Source of the DNA: an uncultured Planctomycetota bacterium
GTDB taxonomy: Bacteria; Planctomycetota; Brocadiia; CAIUPP01
Assembly (NCBI GenBank): GCA_903901045.1
Contig: CAIUPP010000080.1
Location: forward strand, 1 to 46,570
DNA: 46,570 bases
Direction: 5' to 3'
Of this stretch, positions 15,907 to 24,496 are shown in pieces (position 1 is the stretch's first letter; the number at the start of each line of letters is the position of its first letter). The notes beneath the pieces are model-generated. The model was not told where the DNA came from. It searched no databases and saw only the letters and a program-made list of their open reading frames with translations. Both the position numbers and the translations under genes were made by a program.

Positions 15907-16673
15907 CGATTGACCTCAAAGACAGCGTGACTCTCGTCGTTGGCGGATCGCGCGGAATCGGCGGTGCCATCACGCAAGCACTGGCCGCAGCCGGAGCGAC
16001 GGTCACGTTCACGCACACCGGCGCTGCGCAACGACAGGACCAGGTCGCGGCGCTGGTCACCGCGATCCGGAAGGAGGGCGGTCGGGTTGAGGCTGTGGCA
16101 CTGGATGCTTGCGACGCCCAGAGGACGGCGTCCGTTGTGGACGCACTCGCGCGGGAAAGTGGACGGATTGACCTCTTGGTCCATAACGTCGGCCAGAATG
16201 CGGCCCGCCCCGCGGAGCAAGTCACCGACGAGGACTGGACGCGGTTCCTCGACATCAATCTCACCTCCGCCTTCAACAGTGTCCGCGCGGTCCTGCCGCA
16301 CATGGTCAAGGCGCGTTACGGACGGATCATTCTCATCGGTTCGTCCGCCGTCTATTCGGGCGGTGGCGGCGCGATCGACTACGCTGCCGGAAAGGCGGGA
16401 CTGACGGGAATGATGATGTACCTGTGCAGAGAATACGCGCGGAAAGGCATCCTGACCAACATCATCCATCCCTGCGTCATCGAGACCAATCTGCTGCGCG
16501 AGCGGTATCGCGATGGCGCGGCGCGGCAAAAGCTGGTTGCGCAGATTCCAGTTGGCCGCCTGGGCAAGCCTGAGGATATCGCCGGACTCGTGGCATATCT
16601 GGCGAGTCCGTGGGGCGACTATATCTGCGGCCAGTCGGTCCTGCTCGATGGCGGCCGCACATTCTTCCAATAG
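15900..16673 (+). CDS. Short-chain dehydrogenase/reductase
   Basis: A 257-residue classical SDR. The nucleotide motif is VGGSRGIGG (14-22), the structural HNVG replaces the usual NNAG, the catalytic serine lies in IGSSAVYSG and the YxxxK pair in DYAAGKAG. The C-terminus DYICGQSVLLDGGRTF matches the family end. The TTG start is supported by GGAGCGAAG just upstream and by the position of the Rossmann fold ten residues later; the gene overlaps the amidohydrolase by seven bases. It probably oxidises or reduces a hydroxyl of the sugar or sugar acid handled by this operon. Confidence 0.85.
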   Translation: MLTIDLKDSVTLVVGGSRGIGGAITQALAAAGATVTFTHTGAAQRQDQVAALVTAIRKEGGRVEAVALDACDAQRTASVVDALARESGRIDLLVHNVGQNAARPAEQVTDEDWTRFLDINLTSAFNSVRAVLPHMVKARYGRIILIGSSAVYSGGGGAIDYAAGKAGLTGMMMYLCREYARKGILTNIIHPCVIETNLLRERYRDGAARQKLVAQIPVGRLGKPEDIAGLVAYLASPWGDYICGQSVLLDGGRTFFQ

Positions 16674-16695
16674 GACGGCGAAGAAAGGATTTCCG

Positions 16696-17670
16696 ATGAG
16701 CGATGACTTCAAGTTGGCTTCAAACCTGGCCCCGTTCTCCCGCTTGAGCGATCGTTTTGTGCCGACTGGATATTGCGCCGGCCTGAAAATGGACAAGCAA
16801 CTGGAGAGACTCTCGAAAGTGCGCGGGATCTCCGGGACCGGCTTTGCCTGGCCGGGGCCGTTCAAGCGAGGGCGGGATATCCGGAAGGCGCTCAACCGGC
16901 ACGGTCTCCGGCTCTGCACGCTGGATACCGACATCTACACCGACCCGATGTTCAAGTACGGTTCGCTCTCGAACCGAGATCCCAAGATCCGGCGCGCCGC
17001 CATCGCCCGCGCGAAGGGGGCCATGGACGCCGCGCTGGAAGCCGGCTCGCCGGACATTAACTTCTGGATGGGGCACGACGGCTTCGAGTATTTCTTCCAG
17101 GGGCACTACGCCGACGCTTGGAATTGGATCGAGGATGGACTGCGGGAGATCAGCGAACATGAGCCTTCTGTGCCGATCAGCATCGAGCCGAAATGCAAGG
17201 AACCTCGCGCCAACTCCTACCTGGCCAACATGGGCAAGGCGCTCCTCCTGGTCAACAAGATTAACAAACCGCACGTCGGCGTCACGCTGGACTTCGGGCA
17301 CAGCCTTGCTGCGCTGGAGAACCCGGCCGAGGTCGCTGTCCTAGCCCACCGCGAGGGCCGACTTCAGCAGATTCACTTGAACGACAATTACCGCGACTGG
17401 GACCATGACCTGATTCCCGGGGCTGTCAACGTCTGGGACCACGTCGAGTTCTTTTACTGGGTGCGCAAGCTCGGCTACAAAGGTTGGTTTGTCCTGGATA
17501 TTTATCCTTACCGGGACGAGGGCGTTGAAGTGCTGAAGCGCAGCGTGCAGGTCTGCCAGAAATGCCGCCGCATGGCGGACAAACTCATTGAGATGAACGT
17601 CGAGCAGCTCCAGCGGGATGGGCGACATCTGGAAGTGATGCGGCTGCTTTGGGATATGGTGGGCGATTGA
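16696..17670 (+). CDS. Xylose-isomerase-like TIM barrel protein (sugar isomerase or epimerase family)
   Basis: A 324-residue AP-endonuclease-2/xylose-isomerase-type TIM barrel. Metal-binding candidates are the glutamate in ISIEPKCKEP, the aspartate and histidine in TLDFGHS, the HLNDNYRDWDHD segment and the final acidic strand DIYPYRDE. The family interconverts aldoses and ketoses or epimerises ketoses in the cytoplasm. As the isomerase next to a rhamnulokinase-like gene it could replace RhaA by turning L-rhamnose into L-rhamnulose; this is inference. The ATG at 16696 follows GAAAGGA. A paralogue lies at 45206-46192 and a deleted copy follows immediately downstream. Confidence 0.78.
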   Translation: MSDDFKLASNLAPFSRLSDRFVPTGYCAGLKMDKQLERLSKVRGISGTGFAWPGPFKRGRDIRKALNRHGLRLCTLDTDIYTDPMFKYGSLSNRDPKIRRAAIARAKGAMDAALEAGSPDINFWMGHDGFEYFFQGHYADAWNWIEDGLREISEHEPSVPISIEPKCKEPRANSYLANMGKALLLVNKINKPHVGVTLDFGHSLAALENPAEVAVLAHREGRLQQIHLNDNYRDWDHDLIPGAVNVWDHVEFFYWVRKLGYKGWFVLDIYPYRDEGVEVLKRSVQVCQKCRRMADKLIEMNVEQLQRDGRHLEVMRLLWDMVGD

Positions 17671-17692
17671 AGGGCTGCCTTGGAGGGAAGCC

Positions 17693-18109
17693 ATGCTGGC
17701 AAACCATAACATCGGCGCATGCCTGCCGACGTTCAGAAAACGCGGGGACCGCTATTGCCTGAACGGTCATGGCGGCGGGAAGACCATGCAGGAGATGCTG
17801 GACCTCACGAAAAAGGTCAAAGGCTTGGACGGCCCAAAGATGGTAGGCGACGTCCGCCTTGTTGAATACATTGAACTCGCTTACTGGCTCAAGCGCCTCG
17901 ACTACAAAGGCTGGCTGACGCGGGGCATCTTCCCCTACCGTGAGGATAAAGTCCCGGCGGCGACACACACAATGCTGCGAATGGACAGAGGTGTTTTTCC
18001 GGGCAGTGGAGCGTACCGAGATGAGGGAGGTCGGTTCAAGAATATAATCTCGTGCTTGCAAGGCGCCTGTCCTTTGGAGGACGGGCAAGTGAGAAGTCCC
18101 TGTTATTAG
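17693..18109 (+). pseudogene. Internally deleted copy of the isomerase-like TIM barrel
   Basis: The frame opens with GGAGG and an ATG at 17693. About 50 residues match the N-terminus of the family (GDRYCLNGHGGGKTMQEM, compare the start of the 45206-46192 protein). It then jumps in frame to the end of the family: VEYIELAYWLKRLDYKGW and FPYRED. Roughly 190 internal codons are missing, including all metal ligands except the last strand. After about residue 92 the sequence no longer resembles the family and runs on to a chance stop. It cannot be a working isomerase. The joint lies at a Val-Gly present at both ends of the missing part in the paralogue, which fits recombination across a short repeat. 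Confidence 0.7.
18043..18090 (+). promoter_or_regulatory. -10 box and hairpin leader before the prepilin-like gene
   Basis: A perfect TATAAT lies at 18043-18048, without a convincing -35 box. It is followed by a leader whose segment 18055-18090 can fold: CTTG pairs with CAAG outside, and CCTGTCCT pairs with AGGACGGG around a TTGG loop (one G-T pair). The ribosome-binding site of the next gene lies 15-20 bases after the hairpin. There is no T tract, so it is not a terminator. It could be a simple mRNA-stabilising or regulatory leader. Confidence 0.45.
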
Positions 18110-18120
18110 GAGGGTTGGGC

Positions 18121-19590
18121 ATGTTGCGCAAACTTCGCAAAGTCGGGGAAGGGATGATGCGGGGGCTGTCGGCATTTACGTTGATCGAACTGCTCGTGGT
18201 GATAGCGATCATCGCTATCCTGGCCGGAATGCTGTTGCCGGCGCTGGCAGCGGCCAGGGAGAAGGCTCGCCGGACGGCCTGCATGAACAACTTCAGCCAG
18301 ATGGGAAAGGCGCTGGAGTCCTATTGCGGCGACTACAACAGCTATTTCCCCAGTTGGGCGGGTTGGCCCGGCCCGGAACTCACCTGGTGCAACACGGCTT
18401 ACGACGGGAACTACTGGGGAACCGGAACTTGGTTGTATGGAGCGAATGCTTCAGCCGCGGGCGGATGCGTGGCCACCCATTCTAGTCGCAACATCAACCT
18501 CGCCGATCCGCTGTACAATAACATGGTTAGGGCGAACGTCATATTCATGCCGTCTCAGAATACCGCGGCCCCCGCTGGTGAAAGCGGGGGTTCGACCGTG
18601 CGTTGGATCAGCGTTGATCAGCTGGGGAGCGTGGGCTTTTCCTCGCGCAGCATCGGGTTTGGTTGGATATGCGGGAACGGCACATCCACCAGCACCCCCC
18701 CCAATCACCGTTCTAGCGCTAGGGTTCCGGCTGGATACCTGAACTGTGCACCGGATCAGTTGGGGTACCTTCTGTATTGCGGCTATCTCGCGGATGCCGG
18801 TTCGTACTACTGTCCGAGCGCGTCGAACATGCCCGCCGACGCCGCCAACTCTACCTCCGAGTACGACAACACGAATCCGCGCACCAGGCCCGCTGCGAGC
18901 CTAGGCGACTGGAACACCATGGGAGGGCGTGACGCGAAGGCTCTCATCTATGGATATTACGGCCGTTACGGTGCAGCGGGTGTCGACTCCGGACATTCGT
19001 TCACTTTCTCTTCTGGTGGCAGTTCCGGTGAGGCAACGATGGTGCAATCCACGTACCATTACCGCGACGCGCCGCTGGGTGTTACCGGTGGGTGGCACCG
19101 CAATGAGGACGGTAATCCCACCCTGCACTGGTTGCCCGGCACCAGCCCCAAGATTAGCGCCCGTGTGGGCCAGCCGCTCTTCCGCACACAGAAGGAACTC
19201 GGCAATCGCTCTTTTGTAGCCGACACGTTCAGCAAAGGCGGCAGGTACGATGCTAACGGCAAACTCACGGCCGCGGTAGCCGGCGACGCCACCGCTGGCA
19301 TGCTGTACGCAGGCTTTGGGCTTTTGGCCCATAAAGATGGCTACAATGTGCTCTACGGCGACTGGAGCGCCCGGTGGTACGGCGACCCGAATCAGGCGAA
19401 CATCTGGCATAAGCAAAGTCAATGGACAAGCACCACTGGCGGGAGCTGGGCGGCGCACATTCTGGCCAACAACTGGTACGTTACCGCAACGTTCACTGAC
19501 ACCGTCTCCGGCCCCTACTTCTCAACGTCGCAACTCGGCGTTTGGCATGATTTTGACGTCGCCAACGGCGTGGACGTAAGCGCCCAGTGA
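18121..19590 (+). CDS. Prepilin-like protein with type IV N-methylation signal
   Basis: A 489-residue protein with a short basic leader, the processing signal [11 protein letters not shown] at 17-27 (alanine instead of the usual glycine before the cleaved bond), a hydrophobic helix to about residue 45 and [19 protein letters not shown] after it. The long C-terminal domain ends with a Gly/Trp-rich section ([14 protein letters not shown]). Proteins of this kind are strongly expanded in Lentisphaerota and Planctomycetota and are thought to be exported pseudopilins; their role is not settled. The ATG has AGGAGGG eight bases upstream. It precedes a secreted polysaccharide lyase-like gene, which fits a role at the cell surface during polymer use. 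Confidence 0.88.
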   Translation: MLRKLRKVGEGMMRGLSAFTLIELLVVIAIIAILAGMLLPALAAAREKARRTACMNNFSQMGKALESYCGDYNSYFPSWAGWPGPELTWCNTAYDGNYWGTGTWLYGANASAAGGCVATHSSRNINLADPLYNNMVRANVIFMPSQNTAAPAGESGGSTVRWISVDQLGSVGFSSRSIGFGWICGNGTSTSTPPNHRSSARVPAGYLNCAPDQLGYLLYCGYLADAGSYYCPSASNMPADAANSTSEYDNTNPRTRPAASLGDWNTMGGRDAKALIYGYYGRYGAAGVDSGHSFTFSSGGSSGEATMVQSTYHYRDAPLGVTGGWHRNEDGNPTLHWLPGTSPKISARVGQPLFRTQKELGNRSFVADTFSKGGRYDANGKLTAAVAGDATAGMLYAGFGLLAHKDGYNVLYGDWSARWYGDPNQANIWHKQSQWTSTTGGSWAAHILANNWYVTATFTDTVSGPYFSTSQLGVWHDFDVANGVDVSAQ

Positions 19591-19875
19591 TTCACCGCCG
19601 CAGACGCGGGCCTGTTGGCATATCGTGAGTTGGACGAAGCGATGGGGTTGACAGTGATGGCGGTAGAAGACTCACGGTCTTGAGGAAGGGAGCACCGTTA
19701 ATGGCATACCGCCATGTGGACGGCGGCTATCTGAAGAATTCGGGCGATGAAGGTATTCTCCGAGAAAGGACGGGACTGATTGATGGAAACATCGATAGAT
19801 TTCCTGTGCGGACTCCCTGGCGTATCGGGATGCGCTAAGACGCATGTGCGAAGGCAAATCTGGGGAGGGAGAGCG
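19591..19875. other. Intergenic leader, no gene seen
   Basis: 285 bases between the prepilin-like gene and the lyase-like gene. A TTGACA occurs at 19648-19653, but no -10 box lies at the right distance. No hairpin with a T tract was found. The promoter of the lyase-like gene is probably here but was not identified. Confidence 0.4.
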
Positions 19876-22800
19876 ATGTTCAGGACTGGACTTGCAGTCG
19901 TGGTCGTGTCGGTCATCGTGGCATGGGCCGGCGTGCGATGCGCGGCAGCGGCCGAACCCGCAAAGGACGCGGGCAAGACGACGGTGCGATTCTCGGAGGA
20001 CTACGGCAAGGGTGAGGGCAAGGTTGGGGAGTCGAAAATATGGAAACAGGTCGACTTGGCGGCGTACAAGGACTGCACGCTGAAGCGGGAACTCACGGAC
20101 GACGCCCTGGTCTTCACCTGTCCTCCTCCGCCGGAAAACACCCGTGGCTTCGGCTTCCTGGATGGAAACGTGGGCGCGGCCAACGCGGAGCTGCCGCTCA
20201 CTCTCGAGATGCGCATGAAGTGCTCCTTCACGCCGCGCGGCATGGTGCAGCTTTACTACTGCTTCAAGCCGAACGGATGGCTGGTCACCTGGGACGAGAA
20301 CGGCGTCTCGAGCCCCGGCGCCCCGGACAAGGTTCTGAAGGTGAATACCACGGAGTGGCAGACCTATCGCCTGGTGGCGAAGAGCGCCGATGACGTTCGC
20401 ATATTCGTCGAGGGTGTTCCCGGCAACGGCTTGGCGATCCCGAGCTTCAAGCATGAGGGCAAGTATTTCCAGTTGCGCGTCTGCCGGGCCGGCGGTTTCG
20501 TGGAAATTGACCGCAGCACCCTGAGCGCTGGAGCGGTCTCGGCTGCCGGGCCGGCGCCTGTGGCCGCCGATGACCTCCGAACCGTTCGCGGCGACGAGAA
20601 ACCGTTGGTCGCGCGACAGGAGTCCCGGATGAATATGAAGCAAACCGGCGACTCTGTCGAGGTTGACACCGGGGGCATGCAGTTCACCCTCGATCAGCGC
20701 ACCGGCGCGCTGAATCAGCTTTCCATCGGCCCGAAGACGGTGATTGCGGCGAACTCCGTCCCTCCGCTTTTCGCAACGCTGATGGAAAGCGCCGCTTACG
20801 ACGGTGCGGTCGACTACGCTCCCCGGACGATGCTGCCCGGCAAATATACATTCCGAGGCATTCAGCCCAAGGTCACCGAACAGGAGTTCTCGGCCAGCGG
20901 GCAAGGGACCATCGAGTTTCCCGGAGGCGACGCCATTGATTTCACGCTGACCTGGACGGCGGCCAAGGACAGCTCTCACCTCAAGACCGCCGTGTCGATC
21001 AATCCCCGGGGCGAATTCCGGAACCGCTTCATACGCGAAATCGGCTTGCGTCAGCCCCTGAGCCTGAACTTCCGCAAACGCGTCATGCAGGCGGGCGATC
21101 AGGGGATGTGGTGGGACACTCGATATCATTATGACTTCACCAAGCACGTGGTATTCTTCGAACACCCGGACACGAACTGGTGGCGGCATTTCTACGTCGA
21201 CCAGGACACCGACCATAGCTATGGCCTTTGGCGCTCGGAGAGCGAGGATACGAGCGGGCTGTACGCCTTCCGGGGGCGCAAGGCGGCCGGTTGGGTGATG
21301 GCCTACGACGAGACCGGCGGGGCGCTGATGGCTTGCCGCCAACTGGCGGAACGCGCCCCGAAATGCCTTTACGTCAACGCCGACGGCGGCGCGGAAGGCG
21401 TGCTCTATCTGCATGGCCCGATGCACGCCGCGCGATCCATGAACGATCCGGCTCTCCGCAAGTCGCTCTTCGGCGCTGCGCACGAGGTGGACTGGGTCTT
21501 CTTCTCCGGCCAGCAGGAATTGGAGCAGCCGGACCGCGTCCTGGCGAAGGCCTGGGGCGTTACTGCGCTGCCCAGCGACGGCCCGCTGAAGTTCGCCCCC
21601 GTGGACGACGAGATCAACCTCCTGAACGCCGGGGAGGCGCAGGGCTCGCTGGCGCCGCTGGTGGCGGGCGGAGCGCCGTTGCCGCGCGGCGCGGTAAAGG
21701 ACGCCCGCAACGTGCGTCTCTTCGTGCGCGGACAGGAGACGCCCGTCCAGGCTCAACCGCTGGCGTATTGGCCGGATCGGTCTGTCAAGTGGGTGCTGCT
21801 GGTCTTTCCGCTCAACGGCCGGGGCGGGTACGGTTTCGAACCCGGGACGGGGGAAGGGGACGAGACGGCCTTCCGCGTGACATTACGCCAGGGCGAACCT
21901 GTGCCCTGTGCGCTGAAGTACGGAGTGAATGTCAAGCCCGGGAAAGTGACCTCCCCTCTTTCCGCCAAGATCGATGGCGACGCCGTGTCCATCGAGACCG
22001 GACCGCTCTCAATGCGCTTGGGCAAAGGCGAGCAATGGCTGTCCGAAGTGAAGCTTGATGGGAAGCCGGTTTTGCGCGCCGACAAAGCGCCTCAGGCGTA
22101 CGTTGACTTCTTCAGGCCCGCAGGGGTCTATCCGGTGGGAACCACCCACCCAGAGGGCGCGCTCGATCCTGGTCCGGTCCAGATTGAAAAGGTCGAACTC
22201 GAGGAATCCGGCTCGCTACGGACCGTGGTGCGGCTCGAAGGACGCGCGATGGCACAGGAACCTGCGCGCGTGATCCTGCGGCTGGAGGCTTACGCCGGAA
22301 AGCCTTTCGTTCGGCTCTACTACACCACCGAGTTCATGCAAAGAGACCCGCGCCAGGTTTTTGTACGACGGATGGGGCTTCGCCTGCCGCTGGCTGCGCA
22401 GGGCGGGATAATCGCGACCGTCGCGGGTGGACAGGGTGGCCCTGTGGCGCTGCAACCGGCGGCGGTTACCGGCTTGCAACAAACGAGCCATCTCAATTAT
22501 GAGCTTTGGCAGGCAGAGCGCGACCATCCCTGGCGCGAGGTGCGGGAAAGCGGCTTCCGCTCGCGCGGATGGCTCTCCGCCGGCGACACGCAGGCCGGCA
22601 TGGCGGTGGTTGTGCGCGACATGTGGCAGGAGTTCCCAAAGGAACTCGTCTTCCGGCAGGAAGACGGGGCCTTCGAAATCGGCCTCTGGCCGGAGAACGC
22701 CCCGCTGATGGATGTGCGGCGCTACTCCAACTATGGCCATATAGGCCAAGGCGAGAGTGCGGGGGAAGATCCGAGCTGGGTTGTCGACCGGTACTACGCG

Positions 22801-24309
22801 AAGGATTTCGCGAGGGGTCCGTTCGTCGGCGTCAGCAAAACGGATGAACTGCTGCTGCTCTTCCATCGCGGCGCGTCGCCGTCACAACTGGATGCCGTGG
22901 CGGCAGACTTCCAGAGCCGGCCGCTGGTCTACGCGGGGTGGGATACCTATGCGCGCACCGGGATCACCATGCCGATGAACTCGCCGGACGACCCAAAGTT
23001 CGCGCGATTGAACGCCAACCTGATCAATGCCGCCGACTGGTGGCTCTTCCACCAGCGCTGCTATGGATGGTACGGCATGTGGAACTACGGCGACGTCCAG
23101 CATATGTTCCATGGCGGTTACGGACAAATCTACACCTCGGACGCGCTGGCGAAGATACTGCAACTCCCCGCGGCGAAGCGCACGCCGGAGAATCTTAGCG
23201 GGTACGCCGCGAAAGCTGATTACTTCTGCCAGAACGACTGGGCCTACGATAACGGTCGCTGGGGGTGGGGCAACACGGAAGGACTGCCGAACCACTTCAT
23301 GTCGCTGAGCTACCTGCGCACCGGAAGACGGGATCTCTTCTTCTTCATGGAAGCCAACGCCCGGCATTCGCGGGACGTGGTCGCGCGCCATGCGGGTGGG
23401 TGGCTCGGGGCGGGTACGCGCCACGGCGTGCAGCCCTGGAGCGACGGCAACCACGAGGAACGCCAGACCGTCTTCAGCGAGCAGCGCTTCCACTACCTGC
23501 TGACAGGAGAGCATCGAACGCGCGAGTGGATTCGAGCCCTTGCGGAAAAAGTCTATCTCGTGTCACCGAGCAACAACTATGCCGCTCACTGTGCACGCAG
23601 CTACAATCTACTGTTCTTCTGGGAGATCACCGGCGATCCCGACGTCGGCGCGACACTCCAACAGTACATGCACTGTCTGGCGCAACCCGAGGGGATTGTC
23701 GTCAATGCCAACGTGAGGTTCCCGCAGGGGACCCTGATCGACAAGTCGGGCGTCCCCCATGTGGCCAACTGGATGTTCACCAACTTCGGCGCCATGCACG
23801 CCATGCTCGAGTACTACTACCTCACGCAGGACGCGCAGGTGCGCGACGCCTTCCTGCACGAGGCCGAGTTCATTCTGAAGACGGAGAACCCGCCACTGGA
23901 TAAATCATACGGTATGATGAGCAAGGTAATGGCCTTCGCCGCGCGCCACGCGCCGGATGGGACCCCTTACCGGAACGCGATTCGGGAGTGGATGACCGGA
24001 TTCGGACTGCGCCGTGCCTTCCAGGCGGTCACGACAAACCGGGCGCACTGGGCCGGCGAAACGGCTTTCTTCGGCAGCGGTCTGGTTTCCGCCCAATTGT
24101 TCTGGCTCAACGACGCGATGTACGTGGCCGGGGCCCTGCCGGAGGAACCTGCGCTCACGCCGAAGGATCTCGCGGCGTTCAAGCAAGCTGAGGACCGTCC
24201 TGTTATCGCGCGACCGAGGGCGCCCAGGGACAGTTGGCAGAGCGAATACGACCGTCCGGAGTTCAAGGAGTATTTCAAGGAACACCTAAGGCCGGAAACC
24301 GGGAAATAG
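19876..24309 (+). CDS. Secreted PcRGLX/YetA-like (PL26-type) rhamnogalacturonan exolyase-like protein
   Basis: A 1477-residue protein with a signal peptide (MFRTGLAVVVV to about residue 27, cleavage near AAAA-EP). Residues about 30-240 look like a beta-sandwich, LamG-like domain. A beta-rich region follows to about 570. Near residue 575 a PcRGLX/YetA-type domain begins: APLPRGAVKDARNVRLF, then PLAYWPDRSVKWVLLVF. The central sandwich follows, then a C-terminal alpha/alpha toroid with WNYGDVQHMF, GWGNTEGLPNHFMSLSYL and FFFMEANARHSRDV. This order matches exo-rhamnogalacturonan lyases of PL26 with an added N-terminal half. It would release unsaturated galacturonosyl-rhamnose units outside the cytoplasm. 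The ATG at 19876 has GGGGAGGGAG before it and starts the signal peptide. Confidence 0.8.
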   Translation: MFRTGLAVVVVSVIVAWAGVRCAAAAEPAKDAGKTTVRFSEDYGKGEGKVGESKIWKQVDLAAYKDCTLKRELTDDALVFTCPPPPENTRGFGFLDGNVGAANAELPLTLEMRMKCSFTPRGMVQLYYCFKPNGWLVTWDENGVSSPGAPDKVLKVNTTEWQTYRLVAKSADDVRIFVEGVPGNGLAIPSFKHEGKYFQLRVCRAGGFVEIDRSTLSAGAVSAAGPAPVAADDLRTVRGDEKPLVARQESRMNMKQTGDSVEVDTGGMQFTLDQRTGALNQLSIGPKTVIAANSVPPLFATLMESAAYDGAVDYAPRTMLPGKYTFRGIQPKVTEQEFSASGQGTIEFPGGDAIDFTLTWTAAKDSSHLKTAVSINPRGEFRNRFIREIGLRQPLSLNFRKRVMQAGDQGMWWDTRYHYDFTKHVVFFEHPDTNWWRHFYVDQDTDHSYGLWRSESEDTSGLYAFRGRKAAGWVMAYDETGGALMACRQLAERAPKCLYVNADGGAEGVLYLHGPMHAARSMNDPALRKSLFGAAHEVDWVFFSGQQELEQPDRVLAKAWGVTALPSDGPLKFAPVDDEINLLNAGEAQGSLAPLVAGGAPLPRGAVKDARNVRLFVRGQETPVQAQPLAYWPDRSVKWVLLVFPLNGRGGYGFEPGTGEGDETAFRVTLRQGEPVPCALKYGVNVKPGKVTSPLSAKIDGDAVSIETGPLSMRLGKGEQWLSEVKLDGKPVLRADKAPQAYVDFFRPAGVYPVGTTHPEGALDPGPVQIEKVELEESGSLRTVVRLEGRAMAQEPARVILRLEAYAGKPFVRLYYTTEFMQRDPRQVFVRRMGLRLPLAAQGGIIATVAGGQGGPVALQPAAVTGLQQTSHLNYELWQAERDHPWREVRESGFRSRGWLSAGDTQAGMAVVVRDMWQEFPKELVFRQEDGAFEIGLWPENAPLMDVRRYSNYGHIGQGESAGEDPSWVVDRYYAKDFARGPFVGVSKTDELLLLFHRGASPSQLDAVAADFQSRPLVYAGWDTYARTGITMPMNSPDDPKFARLNANLINAADWWLFHQRCYGWYGMWNYGDVQHMFHGGYGQIYTSDALAKILQLPAAKRTPENLSGYAAKADYFCQNDWAYDNGRWGWGNTEGLPNHFMSLSYLRTGRRDLFFFMEANARHSRDVVARHAGGWLGAGTRHGVQPWSDGNHEERQTVFSEQRFHYLLTGEHRTREWIRALAEKVYLVSPSNNYAAHCARSYNLLFFWEITGDPDVGATLQQYMHCLAQPEGIVVNANVRFPQGTLIDKSGVPHVANWMFTNFGAMHAMLEYYYLTQDAQVRDAFLHEAEFILKTENPPLDKSYGMMSKVMAFAARHAPDGTPYRNAIREWMTGFGLRRAFQAVTTNRAHWAGETAFFGSGLVSAQLFWLNDAMYVAGALPEEPALTPKDLAAFKQAEDRPVIARPRAPRDSWQSEYDRPEFKEYFKEHLRPETGK

Positions 24310-24496
24310 AGCTTCAAGTGCGCCAGCCCGGCATCGGTCGCCTGGGTAGTGGACACGCAGAATAGAAAGCGTCCATCGCGTCGGATCAACGGTGAAGTGT
24401 TCGTTGTGCCGGGTCCGCCGTGTCCGTCGTGTCGTCGTGGTGGAAAAGTACATTCCATTGCTTTCGCGAACGTCAATAATAGAGGGAACTGACATT

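Noticed and set aside
19648-19653. Promoter with TTGACA before the lyase-like gene
   Set aside because: No acceptable -10 hexamer 16-18 bases downstream.
19672-21756. 694-codon minus-strand open frame opposite the lyase-like gene
   Set aside because: Antisense shadow caused by codon bias of the plus-strand gene; composition is not protein-like.
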